A model generated the notes under the pieces. The model was not told the origin of the DNA and ran no database searches. It was given only the letters and a program-made list of their open reading frames with translations. Positions 25,741 through 33,787 of a stretch of DNA of 64,000 nucleotides are shown here, piece by piece. A program made the translations under genes and the position numbers. The DNA comes from Alangreenwoodia sp964438605 (GTDB lineage Bacteria > Bacillota > Clostridia > Peptostreptococcales > Anaerovoracaceae), in assembly GCA_964438605.1 (NCBI GenBank), contig CAYTKT010000001.1, forward strand, positions 1-64,000, given 5' to 3'. How positions within the stretch are numbered: position 1 is the stretch's first letter; each line of letters begins with the position of its first letter.

Positions 25741-25909
25741 ACAAAACATCGTCAAATATTTTTCGTTTCCGTGCAAAAAGCCTGTGAAGCGGTCATTCTT
25801 TCTCATCAGGCCGGTCCTGGCTTAACAGATCGGTATTCTTTGGCAAAAAGTCTTACCAAAATGCTCGTTTACGGAAATATAAAATTTGAGATTTTCGTAC
25901 ACTATGTCC

Positions 25910-25942
25910 CCTGTGCACTCTGTGCGCAGGCTTTTTCTTTTT
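25910..25942 (+). terminator. Leader terminator upstream of hydG
   Basis: CCTGTGCAC (25910-25918), TCT, GTGCGCAGG (25922-25930) form a stem with one T/G wobble, followed by CTTTTTCTTTTT. The hydG ribosome site AGGAGG starts at 25951, so the terminator governs hydG. Confidence 0.7.
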
Positions 25943-25963
25943 CATAAAACAGGAGGAATTACT

Positions 25964-27379
25964 ATGTATGATCCAAAATCCATGTGTGCCGATGACTTTA
26001 TTGACCATCAGGAAATTTTAGACACGCTGGCATACGCCGACGCCCACAAGACGGATGCCGTTCTGATCGATTCCATCATCGAAAAGGCAAAACAACGCAA
26101 AGGCCTTTCCCACCGCGATGCTTCCGTTCTGCTGGCCTGTCAGCTCGAAGACAAAAATAAGGAAATCTACACATTGGCAGAGCAGATTAAAAAAGATTTC
26201 TACGGCAATCGAATCGTCATGTTCGCGCCGCTTTACCTTTCAAATTACTGCATCAACGGCTGCACTTACTGCCCATATCATTCGATCAACAAGACGATTC
26301 CGCGCAAAAAACTGACACAAGAGGAAATCCGTCAGGAAGTTATCGCACTTCAGGACCAGGGGCACAAGCGCCTTGCTATTGAAGCCGGCGAAGACCCGAT
26401 CAACAATCCGATCGAATACATTCTCGAATCCATTGAAACGATTTACTCCATAAAACATAAAAACGGCAGCATCCGCCGTGTAAACGTAAATATCGCTGCC
26501 ACGACGGTTGAAAACTATAAAAAACTGAAAGAAGCCGGCATCGGAACTTACATACTTTTCCAGGAAACGTATCATAAAGAAGGGTACGAAGCGCTCCATC
26601 CGTTTGGTCCCAAGAGCGATTACAACTACCATACGGAAGCAATGGACCGCGCCATGCAGGGCGGTATTGACGACGTCGGCTTGGGCGTTTTATTCGGGCT
26701 TGACAAATACCGCTACGAATTTGCCGGCCTGCTGATGCACGCGGAACATCTGGAAGCCGTATTCGGCGTCGGCCCGCATACGATCAGCGTTCCAAGAATC
26801 TGTCCGGCAGACGACATCGATCCGGAAAATTTTTCAAACGCGATTGATGATGATACATTCGCTAAAATCGTCGCCTGCATCCGTGTCGCTGTTCCTTACA
26901 CCGGTATGATCGTTTCTACGCGTGAGAGTCAAAAGACGAGAGAACGTGTCCTTCACCTGGGCATTTCTCAGATTTCCGGCGGTTCCCGGACGAGTGTCGG
27001 CGGATATACGGAAGAAATCCGGCCGGAAGATACCGTTCAGTTTGATGTTTCCGACACGCGTTCTCTGGATGAAGTCGTAAAATGGCTGATGGAGATGGAT
27101 TACATTCCAAGCTTCTGCACCGCATGTTACCGTGCCGGTCGCACGGGCGACCGTTTCATGAGCTTCTGCAAAGCCGGTGAAATCCTGAATTTCTGTCATC
27201 CGAATGCACTGATTACGCTCAAGGAATACCTCGAAGACTACGCGTCGCCTGAAACACGCAAAGTCGGCCTGGCCTTGATCGAAAAGGAAATTCAAAAGGT
27301 GCCGAATGAAAATGTCCGTCGCACAGCCGTCGATTTCCTTGCGAAAATCGAAAACGGGGAACGCGATTTCAGATTCTGA
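25964..27379 (+). CDS. hydG: [FeFe]-hydrogenase maturase HydG
   Basis: HydG is a radical SAM enzyme that splits tyrosine to supply the CO and CN ligands of the H-cluster. The SAM-cluster motif is NYCINGCTYCPYHS (CX3CX2C). The C-terminal auxiliary cluster is in FCTACYRAGRTGDRFMSFC (CX2C and a later Cys in LNFCHPNA). Length 471 is normal. The start at 25964 (MYDPKSMCADDF) is set by AGGAGG at 25951. hydF follows after 177 bases. A long leader with a terminator lies upstream, which suggests regulated read-through. hydE and the hydrogenase itself are not in the window. Confidence 0.96.
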   Translation: MYDPKSMCADDFIDHQEILDTLAYADAHKTDAVLIDSIIEKAKQRKGLSHRDASVLLACQLEDKNKEIYTLAEQIKKDFYGNRIVMFAPLYLSNYCINGCTYCPYHSINKTIPRKKLTQEEIRQEVIALQDQGHKRLAIEAGEDPINNPIEYILESIETIYSIKHKNGSIRRVNVNIAATTVENYKKLKEAGIGTYILFQETYHKEGYEALHPFGPKSDYNYHTEAMDRAMQGGIDDVGLGVLFGLDKYRYEFAGLLMHAEHLEAVFGVGPHTISVPRICPADDIDPENFSNAIDDDTFAKIVACIRVAVPYTGMIVSTRESQKTRERVLHLGISQISGGSRTSVGGYTEEIRPEDTVQFDVSDTRSLDEVVKWLMEMDYIPSFCTACYRAGRTGDRFMSFCKAGEILNFCHPNALITLKEYLEDYASPETRKVGLALIEKEIQKVPNENVRRTAVDFLAKIENGERDFRF

Positions 27380-27556
27380 TTTCGAAACAGTTGCGGCTGT
27401 ACGCTCTGCGAATCGTAAAAATTTCAAAATTCATTCCGTTACTGATGGCCGCATACCATAAAAACGGGTAAAACGAAAAAACACGGCAGCAAACTATTAT
27501 ATTGTTACTATGAAAAAATACAGCCGCATATGTCAGGCGGCGGATTGGAGATTGAT

Positions 27557-28822
27557 ATGAGTTTAAACAGCACACCTTCCTCCGAGCGCGTCCACATCGG
27601 CTTTTTTGGCCGCAGAAATGCCGGTAAATCAAGCGTCGTCAACAGAGTCACCGGCCAGGACCTCTCCGTCGTTTCGGACGTTAAGGGCACGACGACCGAC
27701 CCTGTCATGAAGGCCATGGAGCTTTTACCCATGGGACCGGTTCAGATTATCGACACGCCGGGCATCGACGACGAAGGTTCCCTCGGTGAAATGCGCGTCC
27801 GCAAAACGAAGCAGATTTTGAACAGGACAGACGTTGCCGTGCTCATCGTCGATGTCACAATCGGCCTGACAGATACGGAAAAAGAGCTGATCGACCTTTT
27901 CAGTGAAAAAAAAATCCCTTATCTCGTCGCATTGAATAAAGCCGACCTGCTGGCAGAAGACGCCTGTTCCTCCATATCGCTGGCTGAAGCCGCAGCCGCC
28001 TGTTCCGACTGCAAAGTCCCGCCTTCTGCGGAAAACTTTGTTATGGTCAGCGCTGCTTTCAACACCGGCATTGACGAACTGAAAGAGCGCATTGCCCGCC
28101 TCGCCGTCACGGAAGAAACGAAACTGCGTATCGTTGGCGACATCATCTCACCCTCTGATTTTGTCGTTCTCGTCATTCCGATTGACAAAGCGGCACCGAA
28201 GGGACGCCTGATCCTGCCGCAGCAGCAGACGATCCGTGATATTCTCGAAGCGGACGCCACGGCAATCGTCGTCAAAGAATACGAATTGCGCGAAACGCTT
28301 GAAAATCTTGGAAAAAAGCCGAAACTCGTCATTACTGACAGTCAGGTCTTCGCCAAAGTCAGCGCCGATACCCCGACAGATGTCTGGCTGACATCCTTTT
28401 CAATCCTGATGGCACGCTATAAGGGCACGCTTCTGTCTGCCGTCCGGGGCGCAGCGGCCATCGAAACGCTGAAAGACGGAGACCGCATCCTGATTTCAGA
28501 AGGCTGCACACACCACAGACAGTGTGACGACATCGGTTCTGTCAAAATTCCGCGCTGGCTGCGCAACTATACTCATGCAAAGATCGAATTCGACCTTTCC
28601 TCCGGTCGTGAATTTCCGGAAGATCTGTCGCCCTACAGCCTGATCCTCCACTGCGGCGGCTGTATGCTCAATGAGCGTGAAATGAAATACCGCCAGAAAT
28701 GCGCTGAAGATCAGAACATTCCGATGACAAACTACGGTATCGCTATCGCCTATATGCAGGGCATTCTGCGCCGAAGCGTAGCGATGTTTCCCGGCATCGC
28801 GTCAGAATTACCGGAAATTTAA
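27557..28822 (+). CDS. hydF: [FeFe]-hydrogenase maturation GTPase HydF
   Basis: HydF is the GTPase scaffold on which the di-iron subcluster is finished and passed to the hydrogenase. The G1 motif is GFFGRRNAGKSSVVNR, G2/G3 are VKGTTTDPV and IDTPGIDDEG, and G4 is ALNKADLL. The C-terminal [4Fe-4S] domain shows the family ligands in SEGCTHHRQCDDIG and LILHCGGCMLNE. At 421 residues it is full length. The ATG at 27557 has GGAG six bases upstream. It is co-directional with hydG and probably cotranscribed. Confidence 0.96.
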   Translation: MSLNSTPSSERVHIGFFGRRNAGKSSVVNRVTGQDLSVVSDVKGTTTDPVMKAMELLPMGPVQIIDTPGIDDEGSLGEMRVRKTKQILNRTDVAVLIVDVTIGLTDTEKELIDLFSEKKIPYLVALNKADLLAEDACSSISLAEAAAACSDCKVPPSAENFVMVSAAFNTGIDELKERIARLAVTEETKLRIVGDIISPSDFVVLVIPIDKAAPKGRLILPQQQTIRDILEADATAIVVKEYELRETLENLGKKPKLVITDSQVFAKVSADTPTDVWLTSFSILMARYKGTLLSAVRGAAAIETLKDGDRILISEGCTHHRQCDDIGSVKIPRWLRNYTHAKIEFDLSSGREFPEDLSPYSLILHCGGCMLNEREMKYRQKCAEDQNIPMTNYGIAIAYMQGILRRSVAMFPGIASELPEI

Positions 28823-29131
28823 ATATTTTTCATCAGTCTGTAAAATTACAGAGCAAAACAGTTGCGACCGGTCTTACCAGACCGGTCGCAACTGCCAGAC
28901 CTGCCGAACTATACCGAATCGACCGCAACTGCCGGACTTTACCGGACGATGCTGTAATGACTGACATTTCAAATCATTTCAAACAATCTGCACCAAATCT
29001 CGCATCACATCTATAACATCGAATACCTGTAAATATAGAAAAATCAACGCTTTAGAGAGATTCTACCGTTCAATAAGCAGACACGGCTCAGAATTAATAT
29101 TCATTCCGTCATTATAAATTCATTACCGCCG
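28823..29131. other. Gap between hydF and the Mrp gene
   Basis: Apart from the hairpin at 28859-28894, words such as CGACCGCAACTGCCGGACTT near 28921 look like worn copies of GTCGCAACTGCCAGACCT near 28884. No gene supported. Confidence 0.45.
28859..28894. repeat. Perfect 16-bp hairpin downstream of hydF
   Basis: CAGTTGCGACCGGTCT (28859-28874), loop TACC, and the exact complement (28879-28894). It has no T-run. It lies between the convergent ends of hydF and the Mrp gene. Confidence 0.85.
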
Positions 29132-29968
29132 TCACTGCGCCATCGCCTTTTCGACGGCATCGGCCAGTTCATCGAGCCAGTCACCTTCAAACATCTCGAT
29201 CATCCCCGCGTCTACAGCTGCCGACAACTTCGGATCCACCGGAATTTTCGCTACATTGGAAATCCCATATTGGGCAGCCGTTTCCTCAATATGACTTTCT
29301 CCGAAAATACTGTGCCGGCCGCCGCAGTCGGGACACACGAAATACGACATATTTTCGACAATGCCAAGCACCGGAATATTCATAAGCGACGCCATCTTGA
29401 CAGCCTTTTCGACGATCATAGACACGAGCTCCTGCGGCGACGCCACGACGATGATGCCTTTGAGCGGAAGCGACTGGAACACCGTCAGTGAAACGTCGCC
29501 CGTACCCGGTGGCATATCGACAAACATATATTCCACATCCTTCCAGATAACATCCGTCCAAAACTGTTTGACAGCGCCGGCAATCACCGGTCCTCTCCAT
29601 ACGACGGGATCCGTTTCATTTTCCAGCAGCAGATTGACAGACATAATCTGGATACCTGTCTTTGTCTTCACCGGAAAAATATAATCTTCCATTCCTGTGG
29701 CCTTTTCTGTAATCTTAAATGTCTTCGGGATGGAAGGACCCGTAATATCAGCGTCCAGAATCGCCGTGCTGTGCCCTCTCCTCTGCATGATGACAGACAT
29801 CAGCGAAGTCACAAGTGACTTGCCGACACCGCCCTTTCCGCTGACGACGGCAATAACATTTTTTACGTCAGACAACTCGTTGAGAGGCTCGATCAGACTT
29901 TCAGAACCCCTTTCGCCGCAATCCTCGACATTACAGCCTGCACAGTTACTATCACAAGATGTGCCCAT
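29132..29968 (-). CDS. Mrp/NBP35-family iron-sulfur carrier ATPase
   Basis: This P-loop protein carries Fe-S clusters to target enzymes. The deviant Walker A is VSGKGGVGKSLVTS, and the MinD-like Asp motif is ILDADITGPSIPK. The N-terminus is Cys-rich (CDSNCAGCNVEDC), like NBP35-type proteins, and a CXXC sits near the end (YFVCPDCGGRHS). Length 278. I start at the ATG at 29968 (MGTSCDSN) because GGAGG lies nine bases upstream; the TTG at 29983 overlaps it. It lies convergent to hydF; a role in hydrogenase or other Fe-S enzymes is inference. Confidence 0.9.
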   Translation of the reverse strand: MGTSCDSNCAGCNVEDCGERGSESLIEPLNELSDVKNVIAVVSGKGGVGKSLVTSLMSVIMQRRGHSTAILDADITGPSIPKTFKITEKATGMEDYIFPVKTKTGIQIMSVNLLLENETDPVVWRGPVIAGAVKQFWTDVIWKDVEYMFVDMPPGTGDVSLTVFQSLPLKGIIVVASPQELVSMIVEKAVKMASLMNIPVLGIVENMSYFVCPDCGGRHSIFGESHIEETAAQYGISNVAKIPVDPKLSAAVDAGMIEMFEGDWLDELADAVEKAMAQ

Positions 29969-30285
29969 TTGCTCTACCTCCAATTTAAATCCATTTGAAA
30001 AAATACTTTATCGATCTATTATACCATACCGGCTACGGCTCGAACACCGCTGACGCCCGTAATACAATCGTTTTGCGTTGCAAGAACATTATTTTTCCTG
30101 CCTGCACTTTTTTCTTCAGCGATCCAAGGTTCCAGTTTATTCCGATGAGTCCAGTTGCCTCCTAAACACCGCTTTTCCTGCCGATGCCTTTTCCTCAGCG
30201 GTTTAAACACCGCTAAACAACGGCATGATACCGTACTGTTCTACTGTTTATTATGGCTTGCCGCTTGCTTTTTACACGTTGTCCG
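29969..30285. other. Gap with worn ~80-bp repeats
   Basis: TCCTGCCTGCACTTTTTTCT near 30097 and TCCTGCCGATGCCTTTTCCT near 30177, each followed by TCAGCG, are about 80 bp apart. No gene supported. Confidence 0.45.
30018..30026 (-). promoter_or_regulatory. Mrp gene promoter, extended -10
   Basis: On the minus strand the sequence reads TGGTATAAT, about 50 bases upstream of the start codon. The -35 is weak. Confidence 0.45.
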
Positions 30286-30894
30286 TTACAATCGCTCAAT
30301 CTTTTGAACCGCATCAAACGCCTGACTTGTTGAAAAACCTGCCGAAATCAGCCGCCTTGCCAACTTCGCCTTCGCCTTTTCCCGATATGCCCGCGCCGCC
30401 CGCCTGTCCTGAAGTATCGTCTCATCCTTCGGCTCAAAATATCCGATCCGGATTTCCCCATCCTGTTCAGATTCTGCAATATCGCCGTCTGCTCCGCTGC
30501 TTCTGATGATCTGCCGATTCTCATCGACCTCAAAGCGGTCGGAAAGCCCGCATAGTGAAAGCGCCCTTTCCAAACAAAGCGTCTCTTCATCACGGTCGCC
30601 GAGCACTTCTTCCAAAACCTGATCGGCCAGTTCAGATGAAATTCTGCGCTCCTTCAATTTCATCCGGATATAACGGCTCCCTTTTCCCGCTTCGAGTTTC
30701 GATTCCACAAAAAAACGGGCAAACCGCCGGTCATCCACAAGTCCGGCTTCCTGAAAATCTCTCACCACCTGTGAAACCTCATCTTCAGAATACGATTTTT
30801 TTATCAGTCTTTCCGCCAGTTCTCCGGCGCTGCGATCTCTGTAATCGAGCAGCCGCAAAGCTGCCTCCCTCACATCAGTTGATCCAGTCGACAT
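30286..30894 (-). CDS. recX: Regulatory protein RecX
   Basis: RecX binds RecA filaments and limits their activity. The 202 residues consist of three-helix repeats: ALRLLDYRDRSAGELAERLI, then GLVDDRRFARFFVESKLEAG with GSRYIRMKLKERRIS, and ARRLISAGFSTSQAFDAV at the end. A charged insertion of about 35 residues (near ADGDIAESEQDGEI) separates the last two repeats. The ATG at 30894 has AAGGTG upstream and overlaps the end of the phosphopantetheinyl transferase gene by 25 bases, so they are likely cotranscribed. recA is not in the window. Confidence 0.87.
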   Translation of the reverse strand: MSTGSTDVREAALRLLDYRDRSAGELAERLIKKSYSEDEVSQVVRDFQEAGLVDDRRFARFFVESKLEAGKGSRYIRMKLKERRISSELADQVLEEVLGDRDEETLCLERALSLCGLSDRFEVDENRQIIRSSGADGDIAESEQDGEIRIGYFEPKDETILQDRRAARAYREKAKAKLARRLISAGFSTSQAFDAVQKIERL

Positions 30895-31613
30895 AATTCT
30901 ATCACCTTATCCTCTGTTTCTCGCTGCCGGCAGACAACGATGCATAAGTCCTCGTTTCCGCAGACAGTCACCCGGATAAATTCCACCGTTTTATCTCCCG
31001 AAATGCCTTCTGACGTCACCGCCCCACATTCTTTGATTCCAGCCAGTCCTGTCCCCGTATACTTCAAATAAGCTTCTTTTCGAATCCAAATTTGTAAAAA
31101 CAACTCATTTAAATCATCGTTTATATCATTCGCATTACAATCCTGATTTCCAGAGTTCACACCATTCTCCGGCTTATATTCATATCTTACAGACAGCGCA
31201 TCGCCCGGCTTTTCCCATGCCTTTTCGCATCGGCCCTCTTCCTTTGCAAAGCGCCAGGATCCCGCAAGATAGTCCGCCTCCTGTTCTGTAAAAAAACGGC
31301 ACGCCAGAGCCGCCGGCCGCTTCACAACGCGGGTGTTCATCTCAGCGTCGATTCCAAGAGGGCCGTCTTTCGCCGCGCCCACCGCGCACAGCCACCATCC
31401 GCCGGTATGAGTTACGGAAAATTCAATTTCAGGGTGGCCTGCCGCATATGGCTTTCCATGAATCCCTCTGACAACGCGCACCGGCCTCTCTGTCTTCAGA
31501 ACATGGCGAAGAACACGCTGCAGATTTTCTTCACTCGAAAAGCCCCCCGCGTCACGCCGCAGAGGGATTTCCTCTCTTTTTCCATTATCACAAAACCTGT
31601 AAAATATCTTCAT
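30870..31613 (-). CDS. 4'-phosphopantetheinyl transferase, Sfp type
   Basis: The enzyme moves phosphopantetheine from CoA to a carrier-protein serine. Family motifs are FSVTHTGGWWLCAVG, the Mg-binding GIDAEM, and a modified WXXKEA block, IWIRKEAYLKYTGTGL. The ATG at 31613 has GGGGGAG five bases upstream; an in-frame start at 31679 has no comparable site. 247 residues is usual. An Asn-rich insertion (NQDCNANDINDDLNE) precedes the last motif. No polyketide or peptide synthetase genes are nearby, so its partner is unknown; it could serve fatty-acid ACP. Confidence 0.85.
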   Translation of the reverse strand: MKIFYRFCDNGKREEIPLRRDAGGFSSEENLQRVLRHVLKTERPVRVVRGIHGKPYAAGHPEIEFSVTHTGGWWLCAVGAAKDGPLGIDAEMNTRVVKRPAALACRFFTEQEADYLAGSWRFAKEEGRCEKAWEKPGDALSVRYEYKPENGVNSGNQDCNANDINDDLNELFLQIWIRKEAYLKYTGTGLAGIKECGAVTSEGISGDKTVEFIRVTVCGNEDLCIVVCRQRETEDKVIELCRLDQLM

Positions 31614-31736
31614 CCCGTCTCCCCCGCAGATGCCCCTGCGCTTTTTTGCATCTGTCAGGTGCATAGCCTTCTCTGACATATTCAGCTTCTGTAAAGCGCC
31701 GCTTTACCTCTGGCCGGAGCAGACGCAGACCTATTC

Positions 31737-32378
31737 CTATACACAACCGCACGGGTTAAAACACGGATTACAGATGACGTTCAGGCAGGTATTCGCCATA
31801 CACATATCAGCGCAGGTATTTCCCGTTCCGCGTACACCGCCGTAATCACCGCTCATGTCATCATAGCGATAGCTGCCGCCGCTAAGGCTCTGTGCCAGAT
31901 TCTGGTACACCGGATTCGACGGATCCATGGACGCCGCCGTCTTTGCCTGCTCCACAGCCGCGTAATTATTTCCGACTCCAGCATTCGCCAGCGCGCTGAG
32001 ATAATACCACTCCGCCGTGCGCCGGGAAATACTGTTCAGCACGTTGATCGCCTCTCTGAAATGCCGCGAATTTATATAATTAGCCGCCGCCTGAATACGC
32101 AGAGAATATTCATCTGAACTGCCTGCAGATGCCTGCCCGCCATAGCTGCCGAAGCCGCTATAACCGCCGTAATTACCGAAACCCCCGTTTTTCCGTTCGT
32201 TTATGATCCTGTCATACGCCTGCTGAACCTCGTTAAACTTGTCCGCGGCCTCCTGGGCGTTGGGCTTATTGATATTTGCGTCAGGATGATACTTTCTGCA
32301 AAGCTTACGATACGCCTTTTTAACCTCATCATCCGTTGCATCTCTTGAAATCCCAAGTATTTGGTACGGATCAGACAT
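31737..32378 (-). CDS. DnaJ-domain protein with Cys-rich tail
   Basis: 213 residues. The N-terminal J domain (MSDPYQILGISRDATDDEVK) has the HPD motif in RKYHPDANINKP, so it should stimulate an Hsp70 partner. A Gly/Tyr/Ser-rich linker (GGFGNYGGYSGFGSYGG) follows, then a TPR-like helical region (AAANYINSRHFREAINVL). The tail is Cys-rich (CADMCMANTCLNVICNPCFN), which could bind metal or membrane. Its ATG overlaps the stop of the DUF5685 gene by eight bases, so the two are translationally coupled and probably act together. Confidence 0.85.
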   Translation of the reverse strand: MSDPYQILGISRDATDDEVKKAYRKLCRKYHPDANINKPNAQEAADKFNEVQQAYDRIINERKNGGFGNYGGYSGFGSYGGQASAGSSDEYSLRIQAAANYINSRHFREAINVLNSISRRTAEWYYLSALANAGVGNNYAAVEQAKTAASMDPSNPVYQNLAQSLSGGSYRYDDMSGDYGGVRGTGNTCADMCMANTCLNVICNPCFNPCGCV

Positions 32379-33486
32379 ATTTTTCTTCCTTTTCCTTTCT
32401 CTTTTGCAGCGTCAGTTCGTATTGCGACCAAACGCCGGCGTATATAATATTTCTAAGTATTTCCATATTATCTTCCACAGGAAGCCGTTCAAAGGATTCG
32501 GCACATTCCGAAATCATCAACTTTAAAATGGTGCCGCATCGCCTGTCAAAATCTTCTTTGCCGTAAAAACCGGCCAGCGGATTAAACCCGCCGCGCCTGA
32601 CATCCTCCTCAATATCATCATAAGCATCCAGCAGATAAATGAATTTCCCCAGGAAAAAACCGATCCGCCGCAGATCCTTTTCCCAAATATCGGCCCGGTA
32701 CGCGAAAATCTCAGCGAGAATCCCACCGAATGTACCTGCCGCCTCATCCAATAGACTGATGCCATTTACACCATCTTCACCGCACACGTCGGCCCGGCCG
32801 CCTGCGTTTCTCGCACCATTCCTGCTGTTCGCACCTCTCCGGCCGCCTGTATCTTCCGCATCATCCCTGCCGCTTGCACATCTCTGGTTGTCTGCATCGT
32901 CCACGCCGTTCCCATCGCAACTATCTCTCCGGCTGTCTGTATCTCCTGCGCCGTTCGTGCTGCTCGCCTTTGCCTGGCCGCCTGCATTTTTCCCAACCGT
33001 TTTCGCGCCGGATTCCTCTATAAAATTCCTATCATCACCTGACTCGATTTCAGAAAGCCGCTCAAGCTGCTTTCTGATCACTTCAGACTTCCGTGGAAAA
33101 CGTTCCTCAATGCGGCGCACCCTGCCGGAAATCATCAGTGCGAAAATACGCCGCGACAGTTTTTTTTCATCGGCCCAGTCATCCATACATTTGTAATAAA
33201 ACAGCAACAGATTCATACTGGCGGCATATTCAGTAAATTCATTAGCGCGCTCCTGATGTTTTTTAAACGGATGAACAGCGCAACGCCGTATCTTTACCGG
33301 CGTTTCCACATCATAAAGGCCGCTCAGCAGCAGAATCAGAAATGTCATGTCATTTCCAAGCGTCATCCGTCCTGCAACACCGTACTGCTTTCTAAGACAT
33401 CGGCACAGCCCACAATAATACGAACGGTATCTGTCGTAATCTTTAAACTTCATTTCGGGCTTATGAATTGTTACATAACCATACAT
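32371..33486 (-). CDS. DUF5685-family protein with 15-residue tandem repeats
   Basis: 371 residues. The N-terminus (YGYVTIHKPEMKFKDYDRYR then YYCGLCRCLRKQYG) and helical body (LLLFYYKCMDDWADEKKL; GKFIYLLDAYDDIEEDVRRG) fit DUF5685, a mostly helical family of unknown function often next to a J-domain gene. Between about residues 150 and 240 is an insertion of worn 15-residue repeats (AGDTDSRRDSCDGNG, VDDADNQRCASGRDD, AEDTGGRRGANSRNG). The repeat is a multiple of three bases, so the frame is kept. I start at the ATG at 33486 with GGTGAG upstream. The downstream J-domain gene overlaps. Confidence 0.82.
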   Translation of the reverse strand: MYGYVTIHKPEMKFKDYDRYRSYYCGLCRCLRKQYGVAGRMTLGNDMTFLILLLSGLYDVETPVKIRRCAVHPFKKHQERANEFTEYAASMNLLLFYYKCMDDWADEKKLSRRIFALMISGRVRRIEERFPRKSEVIRKQLERLSEIESGDDRNFIEESGAKTVGKNAGGQAKASSTNGAGDTDSRRDSCDGNGVDDADNQRCASGRDDAEDTGGRRGANSRNGARNAGGRADVCGEDGVNGISLLDEAAGTFGGILAEIFAYRADIWEKDLRRIGFFLGKFIYLLDAYDDIEEDVRRGGFNPLAGFYGKEDFDRRCGTILKLMISECAESFERLPVEDNMEILRNIIYAGVWSQYELTLQKRKEKEEKYV

Positions 33487-33571
33487 AATTCTCACCGATA
33501 GATCAAAAAAGATTGCTATTCAAAGTTTTTATTTGAATTCATATTCTTCTACTTAACCCCGCTTTTTATTA

Positions 33572-33781
33572 TCAAATCCCGCAACATTCCTGCCAGGCAT
33601 CCAGCCTGCTTTCCACTTGCTCTTTCTGTATCTTTTCGCATCTTTGGACTCCACTCCGTGTCCCGCCTCCATGATGATCATAGCATCCTAATCGGACATC
33701 CGGCCTGCTTCTTACTGACTTTTTGTACACCTGTCTGCATCTTTTGGCTTTCCCTTCGGCTTGCAGAATACATTTTTTCAT
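33572..33781 (-). CDS. Possible small repeat protein after the MBL gene
   Basis: A 69-codon frame begins seven bases after the MBL stop. It contains two related segments 33 residues apart: RCRQVYKKSVRSRPDVRLGC and RCEKIQKEQVESRLDAWQEC. The 99-bp period is in frame and the sequence is basic with paired Cys. The ribosome site is weak (TGCTGAGA). It may be a translated product of the tandem duplications seen across the window, or plain non-coding repeat. No family known. Confidence 0.25.
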   Translation of the reverse strand: MKKCILQAEGKAKRCRQVYKKSVRSRPDVRLGCYDHHGGGTRSGVQRCEKIQKEQVESRLDAWQECCGI

Positions 33782-33787
33782 TAAATC

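Larger units (their letters stand above)
25540..25950 (+). promoter_or_regulatory. Candidate attenuating leader RNA of hydG
   Basis: The transcribed gap before hydG has two parts. The 5' part (25548-25720) holds local hairpins (ACGGC/GCCGT at 25550-25565; CCCGCT/AGCGGG around 25572-25613; GACAT/ATGTC around 25637-25656). In the 3' part TCAAAT (25752-25757) pairs with ATTTGA (25884-25889) and TTTCCGT (25766-25772) with ACGGAAA (25871-25877). Inside are GCCTG/CAGGC (25780-25784 with 25807-25811) and TTTGG/CCAAA (25839-25843 with 25856-25860). An intrinsic terminator follows (25910-25942), ten bases before the ribosome site. AAAAAGCCTGTG (25775-25786) can pair over 12 bp with CGCAGGCTTTTT (25925-25936), which would break the terminator. 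I recognise no known riboswitch or T-box core. Confidence 0.55.

Noticed and set aside
25328..25963. Small proteins encoded in the hydG leader (frames at 25499-25744 minus and 25720-25947 plus)
   Set aside because: No ribosome sites, no family resemblance, and they cross the structured and terminator segments.
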